Assembly: GCA_019510305.1 (NCBI GenBank)
Contig: JAEKKN010000032.1
Coordinates: 124,001 to 188,000 of the forward strand
DNA length: 64,000 nucleotides
Direction of reading: 5' to 3'
From: Microbacterium sp.
GTDB taxonomy: Bacteria > Actinomycetota > Actinomycetes > Actinomycetales > Microbacteriaceae
This document shows, piece after piece, positions 55,945 to 64,000 of this stretch (positions are counted from its first letter, which is position 1; each line of letters begins with the position of its first letter). The notes beneath the pieces are model-generated. The model was not told the origin of the DNA. It worked only from the letters and a program-made list of their open reading frames with translations, and ran no database searches. Position numbers and translations under genes: made by a program.

Positions 55945-56898
55945 GTGACGAAGCGCGTGAAGGCGGTGCTGCTGAGGATCGCCGGGATCGCCGCATCCGC
56001 TCTCGCCGTTCTCTGGGGGGCAGCCACCCTCGCCTTCCTCGCATTCCGGGTGATCCCCGGTGACCCGGTGTCTGTCATGCTCGGGCCCCAGGCTCAGGTG
56101 AGCGACGCGGTCAAGGATTCCATCCGGACGGAACTGGGACTCGATCGACCTCCGCTGGAGCAGTACGCGGCGTTCATCGGGCGACTCGCGCAGGGCGACC
56201 TGGGCGAGTCGTACCAGCTGCGGATGCCGGTCGCCGAGGTGATCGGCAGACAGCTCGGTGCGACGCTGCAGTTGTCGGCGGTGGCTCTCGTCATCGCGGT
56301 GATCCTGGCTCTCACAGTGACGGTGCTGGTGCGGGGTCGGCTCGGGAGGGCGTTGGCCGCGGGCGTCGAGCTGGTCGTGCTGTCATCGCCGGTGTTCTGG
56401 ATCGGCCTCGTGCTGCTCAGCGTGTTCGCGTTCGGGCTGGGTTGGTTCCCCGTATCAGGAGCGCGCAATCCGGCCACCATCGTGCTTCCCGCCGTCACTC
56501 TTGCGTTGCCGGTGGCCGCGCTTCTGAGTCAGGTGCTCAGAGACGGCCTGGTGCAGGCGGAGCGGATGCCGTTCGCCGAGACAGTCCGCGCACGCGGCGC
56601 CGGGCCTTCCTGGTTCACGGTGCGGCACGGACTGCGGCACGGCGGTGCAGGAGCGATCACGCTCGCCGCGTATCTGACGGGGTCTGTGCTGGGTGGTGCC
56701 GTGCTCGTCGAAACGGTGTTCGCACGCCCTGGGCTCGGACGCATCACGCTCTCGGCGATCAGCAACCGCGACCTGCCGGTCATCACCGGCATCATCCTGC
56801 TGAGCGCCCTGGTGTTCGTGTGCGTGAACATCGTCGTCGAGCTGTCGCATCCGCTTATCGACCCACGGCTGCGTTCACAGGACAGAGCTGCTCGATGA
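55945..56898 (+). CDS. ABC transporter permease (DppB/OppB type)
   Basis: A 317-residue inner-membrane permease with six helices. The N-terminal FLAFRVIPGDPVSVMLGPQAQVSDAVKDSIRTELGLDRPPLEQYAAFIGRLAQGDLGES is typical of DppB-like subunits, and the EAA-like loop is EADRARGAG-type, here ETVRARGAGPSWFTVRHGLRHG. The GTG at 55945 is preferred; an upstream in-frame TTG (55897) would translate the interspersed repeat. It overlaps the next permease by 4 nt. Confidence 0.92.
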   Translation: MTKRVKAVLLRIAGIAASALAVLWGAATLAFLAFRVIPGDPVSVMLGPQAQVSDAVKDSIRTELGLDRPPLEQYAAFIGRLAQGDLGESYQLRMPVAEVIGRQLGATLQLSAVALVIAVILALTVTVLVRGRLGRALAAGVELVVLSSPVFWIGLVLLSVFAFGLGWFPVSGARNPATIVLPAVTLALPVAALLSQVLRDGLVQAERMPFAETVRARGAGPSWFTVRHGLRHGGAGAITLAAYLTGSVLGGAVLVETVFARPGLGRITLSAISNRDLPVITGIILLSALVFVCVNIVVELSHPLIDPRLRSQDRAAR

Positions 56899-57689
56899 AG
56901 CGCGTACTGCTGTGGACGGCGGTCGCGGTGCTCGCCGTGATCGCGTTCGCGGCGCTCTTCCCCGACGTGTTGACCGCCAGAAGCCCACTGGAGACCGATG
57001 TGCGCTCCGCCCTGCTGCCGCCCAGCGCCGAGCATCTCTTCGGCACCGACCAGAGCGGACGCGATGTGTTCTCCCGCGTGGTCCACGGCGCCGGCCGGTC
57101 GGTGGGCATCGGGCTCCTGGCGACCGCTGTCGCTCTGATCGCGGGCCTGCTGATCGGTGCGATAGCGGGCGTCGCGCCTCGCGGCGTCGACGTCGCGATG
57201 ATGCGCGTGAACGATGTGCTGATGGCCTTCCCTGAGTTCCTCGTCGCGCTCGTGGTCGTGGCCGTGCTGGGGCCGGGCGCGGTCAACATCGCGATCGCGG
57301 TGACGCTCGCGGCCGTCCCCGTCTACATCCGGCTCGCACGCGTGCAGACCCGGTCGCTGCGGCTCGCAGAACACGTCGAGGCCGCGCGGATCCTCGGAGT
57401 CCCGCCGCTGCGGGCGTTCGTGCGGCACGTGATGCCCGGTGTGCTCGGCTCCCTCAGCGTGCTGGCCACGATCGGAATCGGTTCGAGCATCCTCGCCGCA
57501 GCCGGCCTGAGCTTCCTCGGACTGGGACCATCAGAGCCGACGCCCGAATGGGGGCTCATGCTGGCGGGCGGGCGCAATGTGCTCGGCCAGGCGTGGTGGA
57601 TCTCGGTCTTCCCCGGCATCGCCATCACGCTCACCGTGGTGGCGGCCACAGTCGTCGGTCGGGTGCTGCGCTCAGGGAGGGCCTCGTGA
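56895..57689 (+). CDS. ABC transporter permease (DppC/OppC type)
   Basis: A 264-residue permease with the OppC-type external motif HLFGTDQSGRDVFSRVVHGAGRSVGIGL near the N-terminus and the EAA loop EHVEAARILGVPPLRAFVRHVMPGVL. About six helices. It pairs with the preceding DppB-type subunit; 4-nt overlaps on both sides indicate coupled translation. Confidence 0.93.
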   Translation: MKRVLLWTAVAVLAVIAFAALFPDVLTARSPLETDVRSALLPPSAEHLFGTDQSGRDVFSRVVHGAGRSVGIGLLATAVALIAGLLIGAIAGVAPRGVDVAMMRVNDVLMAFPEFLVALVVVAVLGPGAVNIAIAVTLAAVPVYIRLARVQTRSLRLAEHVEAARILGVPPLRAFVRHVMPGVLGSLSVLATIGIGSSILAAAGLSFLGLGPSEPTPEWGLMLAGGRNVLGQAWWISVFPGIAITLTVVAATVVGRVLRSGRAS

Positions 57690-59170
57690 ACCCGGCGCTC
57701 GAGGTGCGGGGGCTGCGCGTGAGCTTCGGCGGAACGCAGGTGGTCGACGGGGTCTCGCTCGCCGTCGAACCAGGGGAGTGCGTCGCGATCGTGGGGGAGT
57801 CGGGTGCCGGGAAGTCGCTCACGGCGCGGGCGCTTCTGGGGCTCCTCCCCGTCGACGCGTCGGTGCACGCTGATCGACTGCTGATCGACGGCGTCGAAGC
57901 CGACGGCATGGGCGAGCGCGGGTGGCGCAGACTGCGCGGTTCGCGCATCGCTCTCGTCTCGCAGGACGCCCTCGTGTCGCTCGACCCGCTCCAGCGCATC
58001 GGCCGTGAGGTTACGGAGGCCCGTCGGCTGCACGGTCTTCCAGACGGCCGCGATGAGGTGCAGGCGCTGTTGAGGCGAGTGTGGATGCCTGAACCCGAAC
58101 TCCGAGCACGTCAGTACTCGCATCAGCTGTCCGGCGGTCTCCGGCAGCGGGCCCTGATCGCCTCGGCACTGGCGGCAGATCCGGCGGTCCTCGTGGCAGA
58201 CGAACCCACCACCGCGCTCGACGCCACGGTGCAGGCGCGCATCCTCGCCCTGTTGCGGGAGATCGCGGATGCCGGCACCGCCGTGCTGTTCATCAGTCAC
58301 GACTTCGCCGCCGTGCGCCGCCTCGCTGATCGCGTGCTGGTGATGCGTCGGGGCGTCGTCGTCGAAGAGGGCCCTGTGAGCGAGGTGCTGGAGAACCCGC
58401 AGCACCCGTACACGCGTCAGCTCATCGAGGCGACGCAGCATTCACCCCGAGACGTGCAGATGCCCGTGTCGGATCACGTACTCGTCGCGACCGGGGTGTC
58501 GAAGGTCTTCGGCGAGACGACGGCGGTGAGAGAGGCGTCGTTCGCGGTGCCGAAGGGGCGCACACTCGGCATCGTTGGGGAGTCGGGGTCAGGAAAGACG
58601 ACGCTCGCGCGGATCGTGGTCGGCGTGGAGCGGCCGGATGCGGGCGAACTGCGCTGGGCGGGGGAGACCCGCGTGCAGCTCGTGCACCAGAATCCCCTGG
58701 GGGCTTTCGATCCGCGCTGGACGATCGGCCGGTCTCTCCGAGAAGCGCTCGCCGCGGGCGGCGTGCCGCGAGCGAAGCGCGCGGAACGGGTCGCCGAGCT
58801 CATGAACGAGGTGGATCTCGATCCTGTGCTGGCTCTGCGCCGGCCACTCGCACTCTCCGGTGGGCAGCGTCAGCGCGCGGCGATCGCCCGAGCGCTCGCC
58901 GCGGATCCGGACGTGCTCGTGCTCGACGAGCCCGTGTCGGCTCTCGACCCCTCCGTCCGCGAGCGGGTGCTGCAGCTGCTGGTCCGTCTGCAGCGAGAGC
59001 GCCGGCTCACGATGGTCTTCGTGTCGCACGATCTCGACGTGGTCGGTGCCGTGGCGGATGAGGTTCTCGTGATGCAGGACGGGCGGATCGTCGAGCAGGG
59101 CGCGACCGGTGCCGTGTTCGCGGCTCCGCAGCATCCGTTCACAAGGGAACTGCTCGCCGCCGGGTCGTGA
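57686..59170 (+). CDS. Fused double ABC ATPase (DppD-DppF type)
   Basis: A 494-residue protein with two ATPase domains in tandem, replacing separate DppD and DppF. Domain 1: Walker A GESGAGKS (about 37), signature LSGGLRQRALIASALAADP, Walker B LVADEPTTALD. Domain 2: Walker A GESGSGKTTLAR (about 300), signature LSGGQRQRAAIARALAADP, Walker B LVLDEPVSALD. It powers the importer made by the preceding three genes. It converges with the pentapeptide-like gene, stops 3 nt apart, with no space for a separate terminator. Confidence 0.93.
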   Translation: MNPALEVRGLRVSFGGTQVVDGVSLAVEPGECVAIVGESGAGKSLTARALLGLLPVDASVHADRLLIDGVEADGMGERGWRRLRGSRIALVSQDALVSLDPLQRIGREVTEARRLHGLPDGRDEVQALLRRVWMPEPELRARQYSHQLSGGLRQRALIASALAADPAVLVADEPTTALDATVQARILALLREIADAGTAVLFISHDFAAVRRLADRVLVMRRGVVVEEGPVSEVLENPQHPYTRQLIEATQHSPRDVQMPVSDHVLVATGVSKVFGETTAVREASFAVPKGRTLGIVGESGSGKTTLARIVVGVERPDAGELRWAGETRVQLVHQNPLGAFDPRWTIGRSLREALAAGGVPRAKRAERVAELMNEVDLDPVLALRRPLALSGGQRQRAAIARALAADPDVLVLDEPVSALDPSVRERVLQLLVRLQRERRLTMVFVSHDLDVVGAVADEVLVMQDGRIVEQGATGAVFAAPQHPFTRELLAAGS

Positions 59171-59173
59171 CCC

Positions 59174-59824
59174 TCAGTCCTTGACCTGGATGCCGATGCC
59201 CGCAGCGAGAACCGGCGCGAGCTGCTGAACCTGGAACGACGTCAGCGTGGTGCCGCGCAGGCTGTTGGCATCGAGGTAGCTCATGGCGTCGAGCCCTCGG
59301 AGGTCGACGTTGACCGCCCGCAGGCCGCGCGGATCCACTTCGTCGCTGGATGTTCCGGTGAAGCGCACCCGGGTCAGCTCTGCCTGCGGGAGATCGATCG
59401 TGCGAATGGCGCAGTCGACGATCTCGACATCTGTGGCCTTGGCTCCGCCGAGGTTCAGGTAGTCGAGGCGCAGGTCGCGCAGCTCGAGTTCGTCGATGCG
59501 CGCCTCGCTGAGATCGAGAGTGCCGATCCTTCCGCCGGAGATGCGCAGGCGTCGGATGCCGGACCCGCGCATGCGCAGCGAGGCGATGCGGGCGCCCGTC
59601 ACGGCGACGTCGAGAATCGTCGCGCCGGTGAGGTCGACGGCATCCGCGTCTGCAGCGATCGTGCACTGCTCGAGCGAGGCGTAGGCGAGGTTCGCGGTGC
59701 CCGTGAGATCGAGCCGGGCCGCGAGGAGGTCTGCACCTCGCGCCGCCACGGCAGGATCGAGATCATCTGGCAGGTCGGGCGGCGAGACGCGCGGTGCGGC
59801 AGGGGATTCGGGAGAGCGAGCCAT
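59174..59824 (-). CDS. Pentapeptide-repeat-like protein
   Basis: A 216-residue protein with a degenerate right-handed repeat of period about five: LDLTGTANLAYASLEQCTI, VDLTGATILDVAVTGARIASLRMRG, LDLSEARIDELELRDLRLDYLNLGG and VNVDLRGLDAMSYLDANSLRGTTLTS. This is expected to form a quadrilateral beta-helix. Function unknown; fluoroquinolone-protection-type roles should not be assumed. The ATG at 59824 has TACGCT 6 nt upstream. Confidence 0.8.
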   Translation of the reverse strand: MARSPESPAAPRVSPPDLPDDLDPAVAARGADLLAARLDLTGTANLAYASLEQCTIAADADAVDLTGATILDVAVTGARIASLRMRGSGIRRLRISGGRIGTLDLSEARIDELELRDLRLDYLNLGGAKATDVEIVDCAIRTIDLPQAELTRVRFTGTSSDEVDPRGLRAVNVDLRGLDAMSYLDANSLRGTTLTSFQVQQLAPVLAAGIGIQVKD

Positions 59825-59830
59825 GATTCG

Positions 59831-59836
59831 AGCGTA
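59831..59836 (-). promoter_or_regulatory. -10 element for pentapeptide-like gene (leaderless)
   Basis: TACGCT on the minus strand lies 6 nt before the ATG at 59824. Confidence 0.5.
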
Positions 59837-59863
59837 GGTGTTGTCTTGGACACCGGTCGGCGG

Positions 59864-59940
59864 CAGCGCTTCGGAAGGCATCCTGCGCTTGAGAAGGACG
59901 TTCAGACACGGGGGATCCTTCCCTGGCGCAGTTGTCCGTC
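59864..59940 (+). repeat. Diverged direct repeat, left copy flanking DUF559 gene
   Basis: A 77-nt segment whose first 16 nt (CAGCGCTTCGGAAGGC) are identical to the right copy at 60912-60988. The remainder aligns with gaps at roughly two thirds identity by eye (CGCTTGAG/CGGTTGAG, GGACG-TC, ATC-TTCC, GGCGC-GTT). Confidence 0.6.
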
Positions 59941-60055
59941 GCTGGAGCGGTTGAACCCCGCCACCACCCGCTCTGCACACCGCAGGGCTAGGACGGGTTC
60001 TCCACCGAACCGGGCGTTTCGCTGAGTCCGGGCGACCAAGCGGCCAGTGGATCCG

Positions 60056-60061
60056 GATACT
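60056..60061 (+). promoter_or_regulatory. -10-like element for DUF559 gene (leaderless)
   Basis: GATACT lies 6 nt before the GTG at 60068, favouring that start over the in-frame GTG at 60047. Confidence 0.45.
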
Positions 60062-60067
60062 GGCGGA

Positions 60068-60907
60068 GTGGCATCCACCGCTCAACTGCTCGCGCTCCTG
60101 ACCGAACTCGGCGGGGTCGTGCGCGCTGTCGTGGTCGCTGAGCGCGGGATCTCGCGATGGGTTCTCGACGATGCCGTCGCGCGCGGTCAGGTGATCCGCC
60201 CGCGACGCGGCTGGATCGCTCTGCCCACGGCCGAGAGAACGCTGGTCGCCGCGGCGCGATTCGGCGTGGTGCTGACGTGTCGGACCCAGGCGAGTCTGCT
60301 CGGGCTGTGGGTTCACCATCACGGAGGGCCTCCGCATTTCGCCGTTACCCACAACGCCAAGCGCAAACTCGCGGTCGAAGCGAAACTCCACTGGGGCAGA
60401 CCCCTCGTGCCGAGAGATCCCGGCGCGCTCGTGGATCCCATCGAGAACGTCCTCGCGAACATCGCCGAGTGCGAGCCCTTCGAGCAGGCGCTCGCCACAT
60501 GGGAATCCGCGCTCAACAAGTCTCTGGTCACACTCGACGCCCTGCGCGGCTATTCATGGAAGCCCGCAGCGCGGCGGGTGCTCGAGCAGGCCATGCCCTT
60601 CGCGGATGCCGGGCTCGAGACGTATCTGCGAACTCGGCTCCGCTGGCTGAGAGTGCCGATCCTGACGCAGATCTGGATCGCAGGGCACCGCGTCGACACC
60701 TTGATCGGCGATCGTCTGATCGTCCAGATCGATGGTGCGCATCACGTCGGCGCACAGCGCTCGGAGGACATCCGGCACGATGCCGAGCTGCGGCTCATGG
60801 GCTACACGGTGATCCGGGTCTCGTACACCCAGATCATGTTCGAGTGGCCGATGGTACAGGACCTGATCATGCGCGCGGTGGCTCAGGGTCTGCATCTGGC
60901 GGTCTGA
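60068..60907 (+). CDS. DUF559 (PD-(D/E)XK-like) protein with AbiEi-like N-terminal domain
   Basis: A 279-residue protein. The N-terminus (LLALLTELGGVVRAVVVAERGISRWVLDDAVARGQVIRPRRGWIALP) is a winged-helix domain as in AbiEi-type antitoxins. The C-terminus (HRVDTLIGDRLIVQIDGAHHVGAQRSEDIRHDAELRLMGYTVIRVSYTQIMF) is a DUF559/Vsr-like endonuclease fold. The PD-(D/E)XK core would use D in RVDTL and the QID segment, where Gln replaces the usual Glu; catalysis is therefore uncertain. No nucleotidyltransferase toxin gene is adjacent, so a toxin-antitoxin role is not supported. It is flanked by diverged direct repeats. Confidence 0.75.
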   Translation: MASTAQLLALLTELGGVVRAVVVAERGISRWVLDDAVARGQVIRPRRGWIALPTAERTLVAAARFGVVLTCRTQASLLGLWVHHHGGPPHFAVTHNAKRKLAVEAKLHWGRPLVPRDPGALVDPIENVLANIAECEPFEQALATWESALNKSLVTLDALRGYSWKPAARRVLEQAMPFADAGLETYLRTRLRWLRVPILTQIWIAGHRVDTLIGDRLIVQIDGAHHVGAQRSEDIRHDAELRLMGYTVIRVSYTQIMFEWPMVQDLIMRAVAQGLHLAV

Positions 60908-60911
60908 GAGC

Positions 60912-60988
60912 CAGCGCTTCGGAAGGCGAACAGCGGTTGAGCCGGACGATCGCAACAGAATCTTCCGTCCCAGGCGCGGTTTGCCTTC
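60912..60988 (+). repeat. Diverged direct repeat, right copy flanking DUF559 gene
   Basis: This copy begins 5 nt after the DUF559 stop codon and shares an exact 16-nt head with the left copy 1,048 nt upstream. The segment from 60989 to the T-box promoter holds only purine-rich sequence with no gene I can support. Confidence 0.6.
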
Positions 60989-61093
60989 TAGGGTGCAGTC
61001 CGGTTGGAGGGAGAAGGAGCGGCGAGTGAAGAGGAGAGGGATGCGGCGAGCGCAGACCCGGGCGGGTGCGAGCGGATGCCGCCGCGCAGCGCG

Positions 61094-61099
61094 TACACT
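61094..61099 (+). promoter_or_regulatory. -10 element for the ileS T-box transcript
   Basis: TACACT places the transcript start near 61106, giving a leader of about 233 nt before the ileS ATG. Confidence 0.6.
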
Positions 61100-61105
61100 G
61101 GAGGG

Positions 61106-61318
61106 ACGAGCATCGATCCGGCCATCACCGGGGAGCTCTCGGAAGAACGCTTTCGGCAGACGCAGCGCACGCGGCGGGTCGGAGTCAATAGAACCGAGCG
61201 GGGCAGGCCCGTCACAGCCGCAGTGAGAGTGGCCCCGCCGTGAGGCGCGGTAAGCGAGGTGGTACCGCGGTTCGCCTGGTCAGTGATCCAGGCAGATCGT
61301 CCTTGCGGCAGCATCCGC
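61106..61318 (+). promoter_or_regulatory. T-box riboswitch upstream of ileS
   Basis: The leader contains the T-box sequence AGGTGGTACCGCG (61257-61269), which pairs with the 3' end of uncharged tRNA. The 5' part has CCGGCCATCACCGGGGAGC and CGGAAGAACGC, the conserved short stem I/linker block of actinobacterial ileS T-boxes; the isoleucine specifier would be one of the ATC triplets at 61112, 61116 or 61124. A stem III CGGGGC/GCCCCG (61199-61204, 61232-61237) lies between. Actinobacterial ileS T-boxes typically act on translation; no terminator T-run is seen, which fits. Confidence 0.9.
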
Positions 61319-61338
61319 CACGACTCCTGCGAGACGAC

Positions 61339-64000
61339 ATGACCTACCCCCGCACCTCCGCCTTCGGCCCCGCGGCCGACGCTTCGACAGGCTCAGCGAC
61401 CCAGGTCGTCGCACCGAGCCCGCGCTTCCCTGACATCGAGCGCGAGATCCTCGACTTCTGGCACGCTGACCAGACGTTCCGTGCGTCGATCGACCAGCGC
61501 GAGGGAGCCGACGAGTGGGTCTTCTACGACGGTCCTCCGTTCGCGAACGGCCTGCCCCACTACGGCCACCTGCTGACCGGCTACGCCAAGGACGTGTTCC
61601 CGCGCTTCCAGACCATGCTCGGCAAGAAGGTCGACCGTGTCTTCGGCTGGGACACGCACGGTCTGCCCGCGGAGCTCGAGGCGATGAAGCAGCTCGGCAT
61701 CACCGAGAAGAGCGAGATCGAGGACATGGGCATCGACGTCTTCAACGCGAAGGCGAAGGACTCGGTGCTCGCTTACACGCACGAGTGGCAGGACTACGTC
61801 ACCCGCCAGGCCCGCTGGGTCGACTTCGAGCGTGGATACAAGACGCTCGACCTCGGCTACATGGAGAGCGTGCTCTGGGCGTTCAAGACCCTGTACGACA
61901 AGGGTCTCGCCTACGAGGGCTACCGCGTGCTGCCGTACTGCTGGCGCGATGAGACGCCGCTGAGCGCGCACGAGCTGCGCATGGACGACGACGTCTACAA
62001 AGACCGCCAGGATCCGTCGGTCACAGTGTCGTTCCCGCTGGCCGGGGCGGATGCCGAGGCGAAGGGCCTCGCGGGCGTCCGTGTTCTCGCGCTCCTCGCG
62101 CAGGATCTCCTCGCCGGCTACGCGAAGGATCTCGGCTACGAAGACGCCGCGGCTGCGGCAGAGGCGGTCGAGCGCACGATCAGCGGTGCCGACCTCGGCG
62201 GGCTCCGCTACGAACCGCTCTTCGACTACTACGCCGACACCGAGACCTACGGCACCGAGAACGCCTGGCAGATCCTCGTCGACGACTACGTGTCCACCAG
62301 CGACGGCACGGGCGTGGTGCACCAGGCGCCCGCCTACGGTGAGGACGACCAGCGCGTGGCGGAGGCCGCCGGCATCCCGACCATCCTGTCGCTCGACGAC
62401 GGCGGACGCTTCCTCTCGAACGTCACCGACGTCGCGGGCCTGCTGTGGATGGACGCCAACACGCCGATCATCCGTCTGCTCCGCGCAGAGCAGCGACTCG
62501 TGCGCGAGCAGAGCTACGTGCACTCCTATCCGCACTGCTGGCGCTGCCGGAACCCCCTGATCTACAAGGCCGTCTCCAGCTGGTTCGTCCGCGTGACCGA
62601 CATCAAGGACCGGATGCTCGCGAACAACGAGCAGATCACGTGGGTGCCCGAGAACGTCAAGCACGGCCAGTTCGGCAAATGGCTCGAGGGCGCACGCGAC
62701 TGGTCGATCAGCCGCAACCGCTACTGGGGCTCGCCCATCCCGATCTGGAAGAGCGACGACCCGGAGTATCCGCGCATCGACGCCTACGGCTCTCTCGAAG
62801 ACCTCGAGCGCGACTTCGGCACGCTGCCGCGCAACCCCGAGGGCGAGATCGACCTGCACCGTCCCTACATCGACGACCTGACCCGTCCGAACCCCGACGA
62901 CCCCACCGGGAAGTCCACGATGCGCCGCATCGAGGACGTGTTCGATGTGTGGTTCGATTCGGGATCGATGCCCTACGCGCAGGTGCACTACCCGTTCGAG
63001 AACCAGGAGTGGTTCGACTCGCACGCACCCGCCGACTTCATCGTCGAGTACATCGGGCAAACCCGCGGCTGGTTCTACGTGATGCACGTGCTCTCGACCG
63101 CGCTGTTCGACCGCCCGGCGTTCACCGGCGTGAGCTGCCACGGGATCGTGCTCGGCTCCGACGGCTACAAGATGTCGAAGTCGCTGAGAAACTACCCCGA
63201 CGTCTCCGAGGTGCTCGACCGCGACGGCTCCGACGCCATGCGCTGGTTCCTCATGTCGAGCTCGGTGCTCCGAGGCGGCAACCTCGCCGTCACGGAAGAG
63301 GGGATCCGCGCCGGAGTGCGCGAGTTCCTGCTGCCGCTGTGGAACTCGTGGTACTTCTTCGCGACCTACGCTAATGCGGCGGAGGAAGGCGGATACGAGG
63401 CGTCCTGGAGGACCGACTCGACCGACGTGCTCGACCGCTACATCCTGGCGCGCCTCGGCGACCTCGTCCGCGAGGTGAAGAGCGACCTCGAGGGCCTGGA
63501 CTCGACCACGGCATCCGCTCGTCTGCGGGACTTCGCCGAGGTGTTGACCAACTGGTACATCCGTCGTTCGCGCGACCGCTTCTGGGCCGGCACATCGACC
63601 GAAGCGTTCGACACGCTCTACACGGTGCTCGAGACCCTGTGCCGCGTGGCTGCCCCGCTCGTCCCGCTCGTGAGCGAGCGCGTGTGGCAGGGACTCACCG
63701 GCGGACGCAGCGTGCACCTGCAGGACTGGCCGGATGCCGACGCCTTCCCCGCCGCCGACGAGATCCGCGACGCGATGGACGCCGTCCGAGAGCTCTCGAG
63801 CGTCGGCAACGCGCTGCGCAAGAAGGAGAAGCTCCGCGTGCGCCTGCCTCTCGCACGCCTGACCGTGGTGTCGCCGCTCGCTGGGACTCTCGGACAGTTC
63901 GAGGACATCCTCCGCGAGGAGCTGAACGTGAAGTCCGTCGAGCTCGTGCCGCAGTCCGAGACCACGGCAGCCGACTACGGCATCGATCACCGCCTCAGCG
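61339..64000 (+). CDS. ileS: Isoleucyl-tRNA synthetase, 3' end outside window
   Basis: IleRS charges tRNA-Ile and edits misactivated valine. About 887 residues are visible and the frame is open at the right edge. The HIGH motif appears as HYGH in [16 protein letters not shown] (about 74-77), and KMSKS in [14 protein letters not shown] (about 613-617). HYGH and the overall layout mark the eukaryote-like IleRS type 2, a form known to be naturally poorly inhibited by mupirocin. The N-terminal extension includes residues encoded by a short interspersed repeat (about 15-21). Expression is probably controlled by the T-box directly upstream. Confidence 0.96.
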   Translation, partial: MTYPRTSAFGPAADASTGSATQVVAPSPRFPDIEREILDFWHADQTFRASIDQREGADEWVFYDGPPFANGLPHYGHLLTGYAKDVFPRFQTMLGKKVDRVFGWDTHGLPAELEAMKQLGITEKSEIEDMGIDVFNAKAKDSVLAYTHEWQDYVTRQARWVDFERGYKTLDLGYMESVLWAFKTLYDKGLAYEGYRVLPYCWRDETPLSAHELRMDDDVYKDRQDPSVTVSFPLAGADAEAKGLAGVRVLALLAQDLLAGYAKDLGYEDAAAAAEAVERTISGADLGGLRYEPLFDYYADTETYGTENAWQILVDDYVSTSDGTGVVHQAPAYGEDDQRVAEAAGIPTILSLDDGGRFLSNVTDVAGLLWMDANTPIIRLLRAEQRLVREQSYVHSYPHCWRCRNPLIYKAVSSWFVRVTDIKDRMLANNEQITWVPENVKHGQFGKWLEGARDWSISRNRYWGSPIPIWKSDDPEYPRIDAYGSLEDLERDFGTLPRNPEGEIDLHRPYIDDLTRPNPDDPTGKSTMRRIEDVFDVWFDSGSMPYAQVHYPFENQEWFDSHAPADFIVEYIGQTRGWFYVMHVLSTALFDRPAFTGVSCHGIVLGSDGYKMSKSLRNYPDVSEVLDRDGSDAMRWFLMSSSVLRGGNLAVTEEGIRAGVREFLLPLWNSWYFFATYANAAEEGGYEASWRTDSTDVLDRYILARLGDLVREVKSDLEGLDSTTASARLRDFAEVLTNWYIRRSRDRFWAGTSTEAFDTLYTVLETLCRVAAPLVPLVSERVWQGLTGGRSVHLQDWPDADAFPAADEIRDAMDAVRELSSVGNALRKKEKLRVRLPLARLTVVSPLAGTLGQFEDILREELNVKSVELVPQSETTAADYGIDHRLS
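61381..61401 (+). repeat. Interspersed repeat fragment inside ileS coding sequence
   Basis: GCTTCGACAGGCTCAGCGAC (plus the following C) is the reverse complement of a GGTCGCTGAGC... element related to the repeat at 55892. It is read in frame as ASTGSAT in the IleRS N-terminal extension. Confidence 0.55.

Noticed and set aside
59174..59824. Qnr-type quinolone-resistance pentapeptide protein
   Set aside because: The repeats are too degenerate and no Qnr/MfpA-specific features are visible; only the general fold can be supported.
60068..60907. AbiEi/AbiEii toxin-antitoxin system
   Set aside because: No AbiEii-like nucleotidyltransferase gene is adjacent, and the C-terminal domain is DUF559 rather than the antitoxin domain.
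61393..63990. Antisense open frame of 865 codons opposite ileS
   Set aside because: Mirror frame of ileS with low-complexity composition; the IleRS motifs are on the plus strand.

Overview
The window is a strongly GC-rich chromosomal segment of an actinobacterium, most likely a Microbacterium or close relative in Microbacteriaceae. Lineage markers are a bcc-type cytochrome complex (QcrABC with CtaE), WhiA, RbpA, RapZ, paired ClpP1/ClpP2, a eukaryote-like IleRS behind an actinobacterial T-box, and many leaderless genes with a TANNNT -10 element only 6-7 nt before the start codon. Nearly all of it is dense, vertically inherited core genome. I see no IS element, prophage, integron, CRISPR array or rRNA operon.

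Layout. 1-3222 (minus): ctaE-qcrC-qcrA-qcrB, the terminal part of the respiratory chain; qcrB runs off the left edge and qcrC has an abnormal internal structure. 3416-6405: trpD, an HhH-PHP protein and a convergent 5'-3' exonuclease. 6616-13859: rpsA, coaE, a frameshifted MFS transporter, a GNAT protein, a DUF4126 membrane protein, uvrB and a TfoX-like protein. 13873-18475: a divergent OhrR-like regulator/zinc-ribbon pair, then a five-gene DUF4129-MoxR-DUF58 operon. 18517-25246: uvrA-uvrC-rapZ-whiA. 25448-29878: sodA, then gap-pgk-tpiA-secG-rbpA.

29930-34709: an anchored HEVGH metallopeptidase, tRNA-Gly(TCC), tRNA-Pro(TGG), trigger factor, a short TPR-like protein, clpP1-clpP2. 34844-39077: a SorC-family regulator, deoC and two aldehyde dehydrogenase-family genes, a likely deoxyribose-phosphate/acetaldehyde module. 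39195-43040: an ABC exporter (ATPase plus two permeases) divergent from a histidine kinase whose partner response regulator is broken by an internal deletion. 43180-51257: clpX, a NUDIX hydrolase, an M3 peptidase and LysR regulator divergent from tdh-kbl (threonine catabolism), and an ArsR-type regulator behind a tandem palindrome array. 51292-64000: valS, an oligopeptide-type ABC importer (lipoprotein, two permeases, fused double ATPase), a pentapeptide-like protein, a DUF559 protein flanked by diverged repeats, and T-box-controlled ileS (cut by the right edge).

The most unusual signal is qcrC. The part of the gene between the two CXXCH motifs is replaced by a second, diverged copy of its own 5' region (signal/membrane segment through heme motif). 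Other departures from a routine core genome are the frameshifted MFS gene, the internally deleted response regulator, a possibly truncated TPR gene, a short interspersed repeat absorbed into the ileS reading frame, and several clean operator palindromes.
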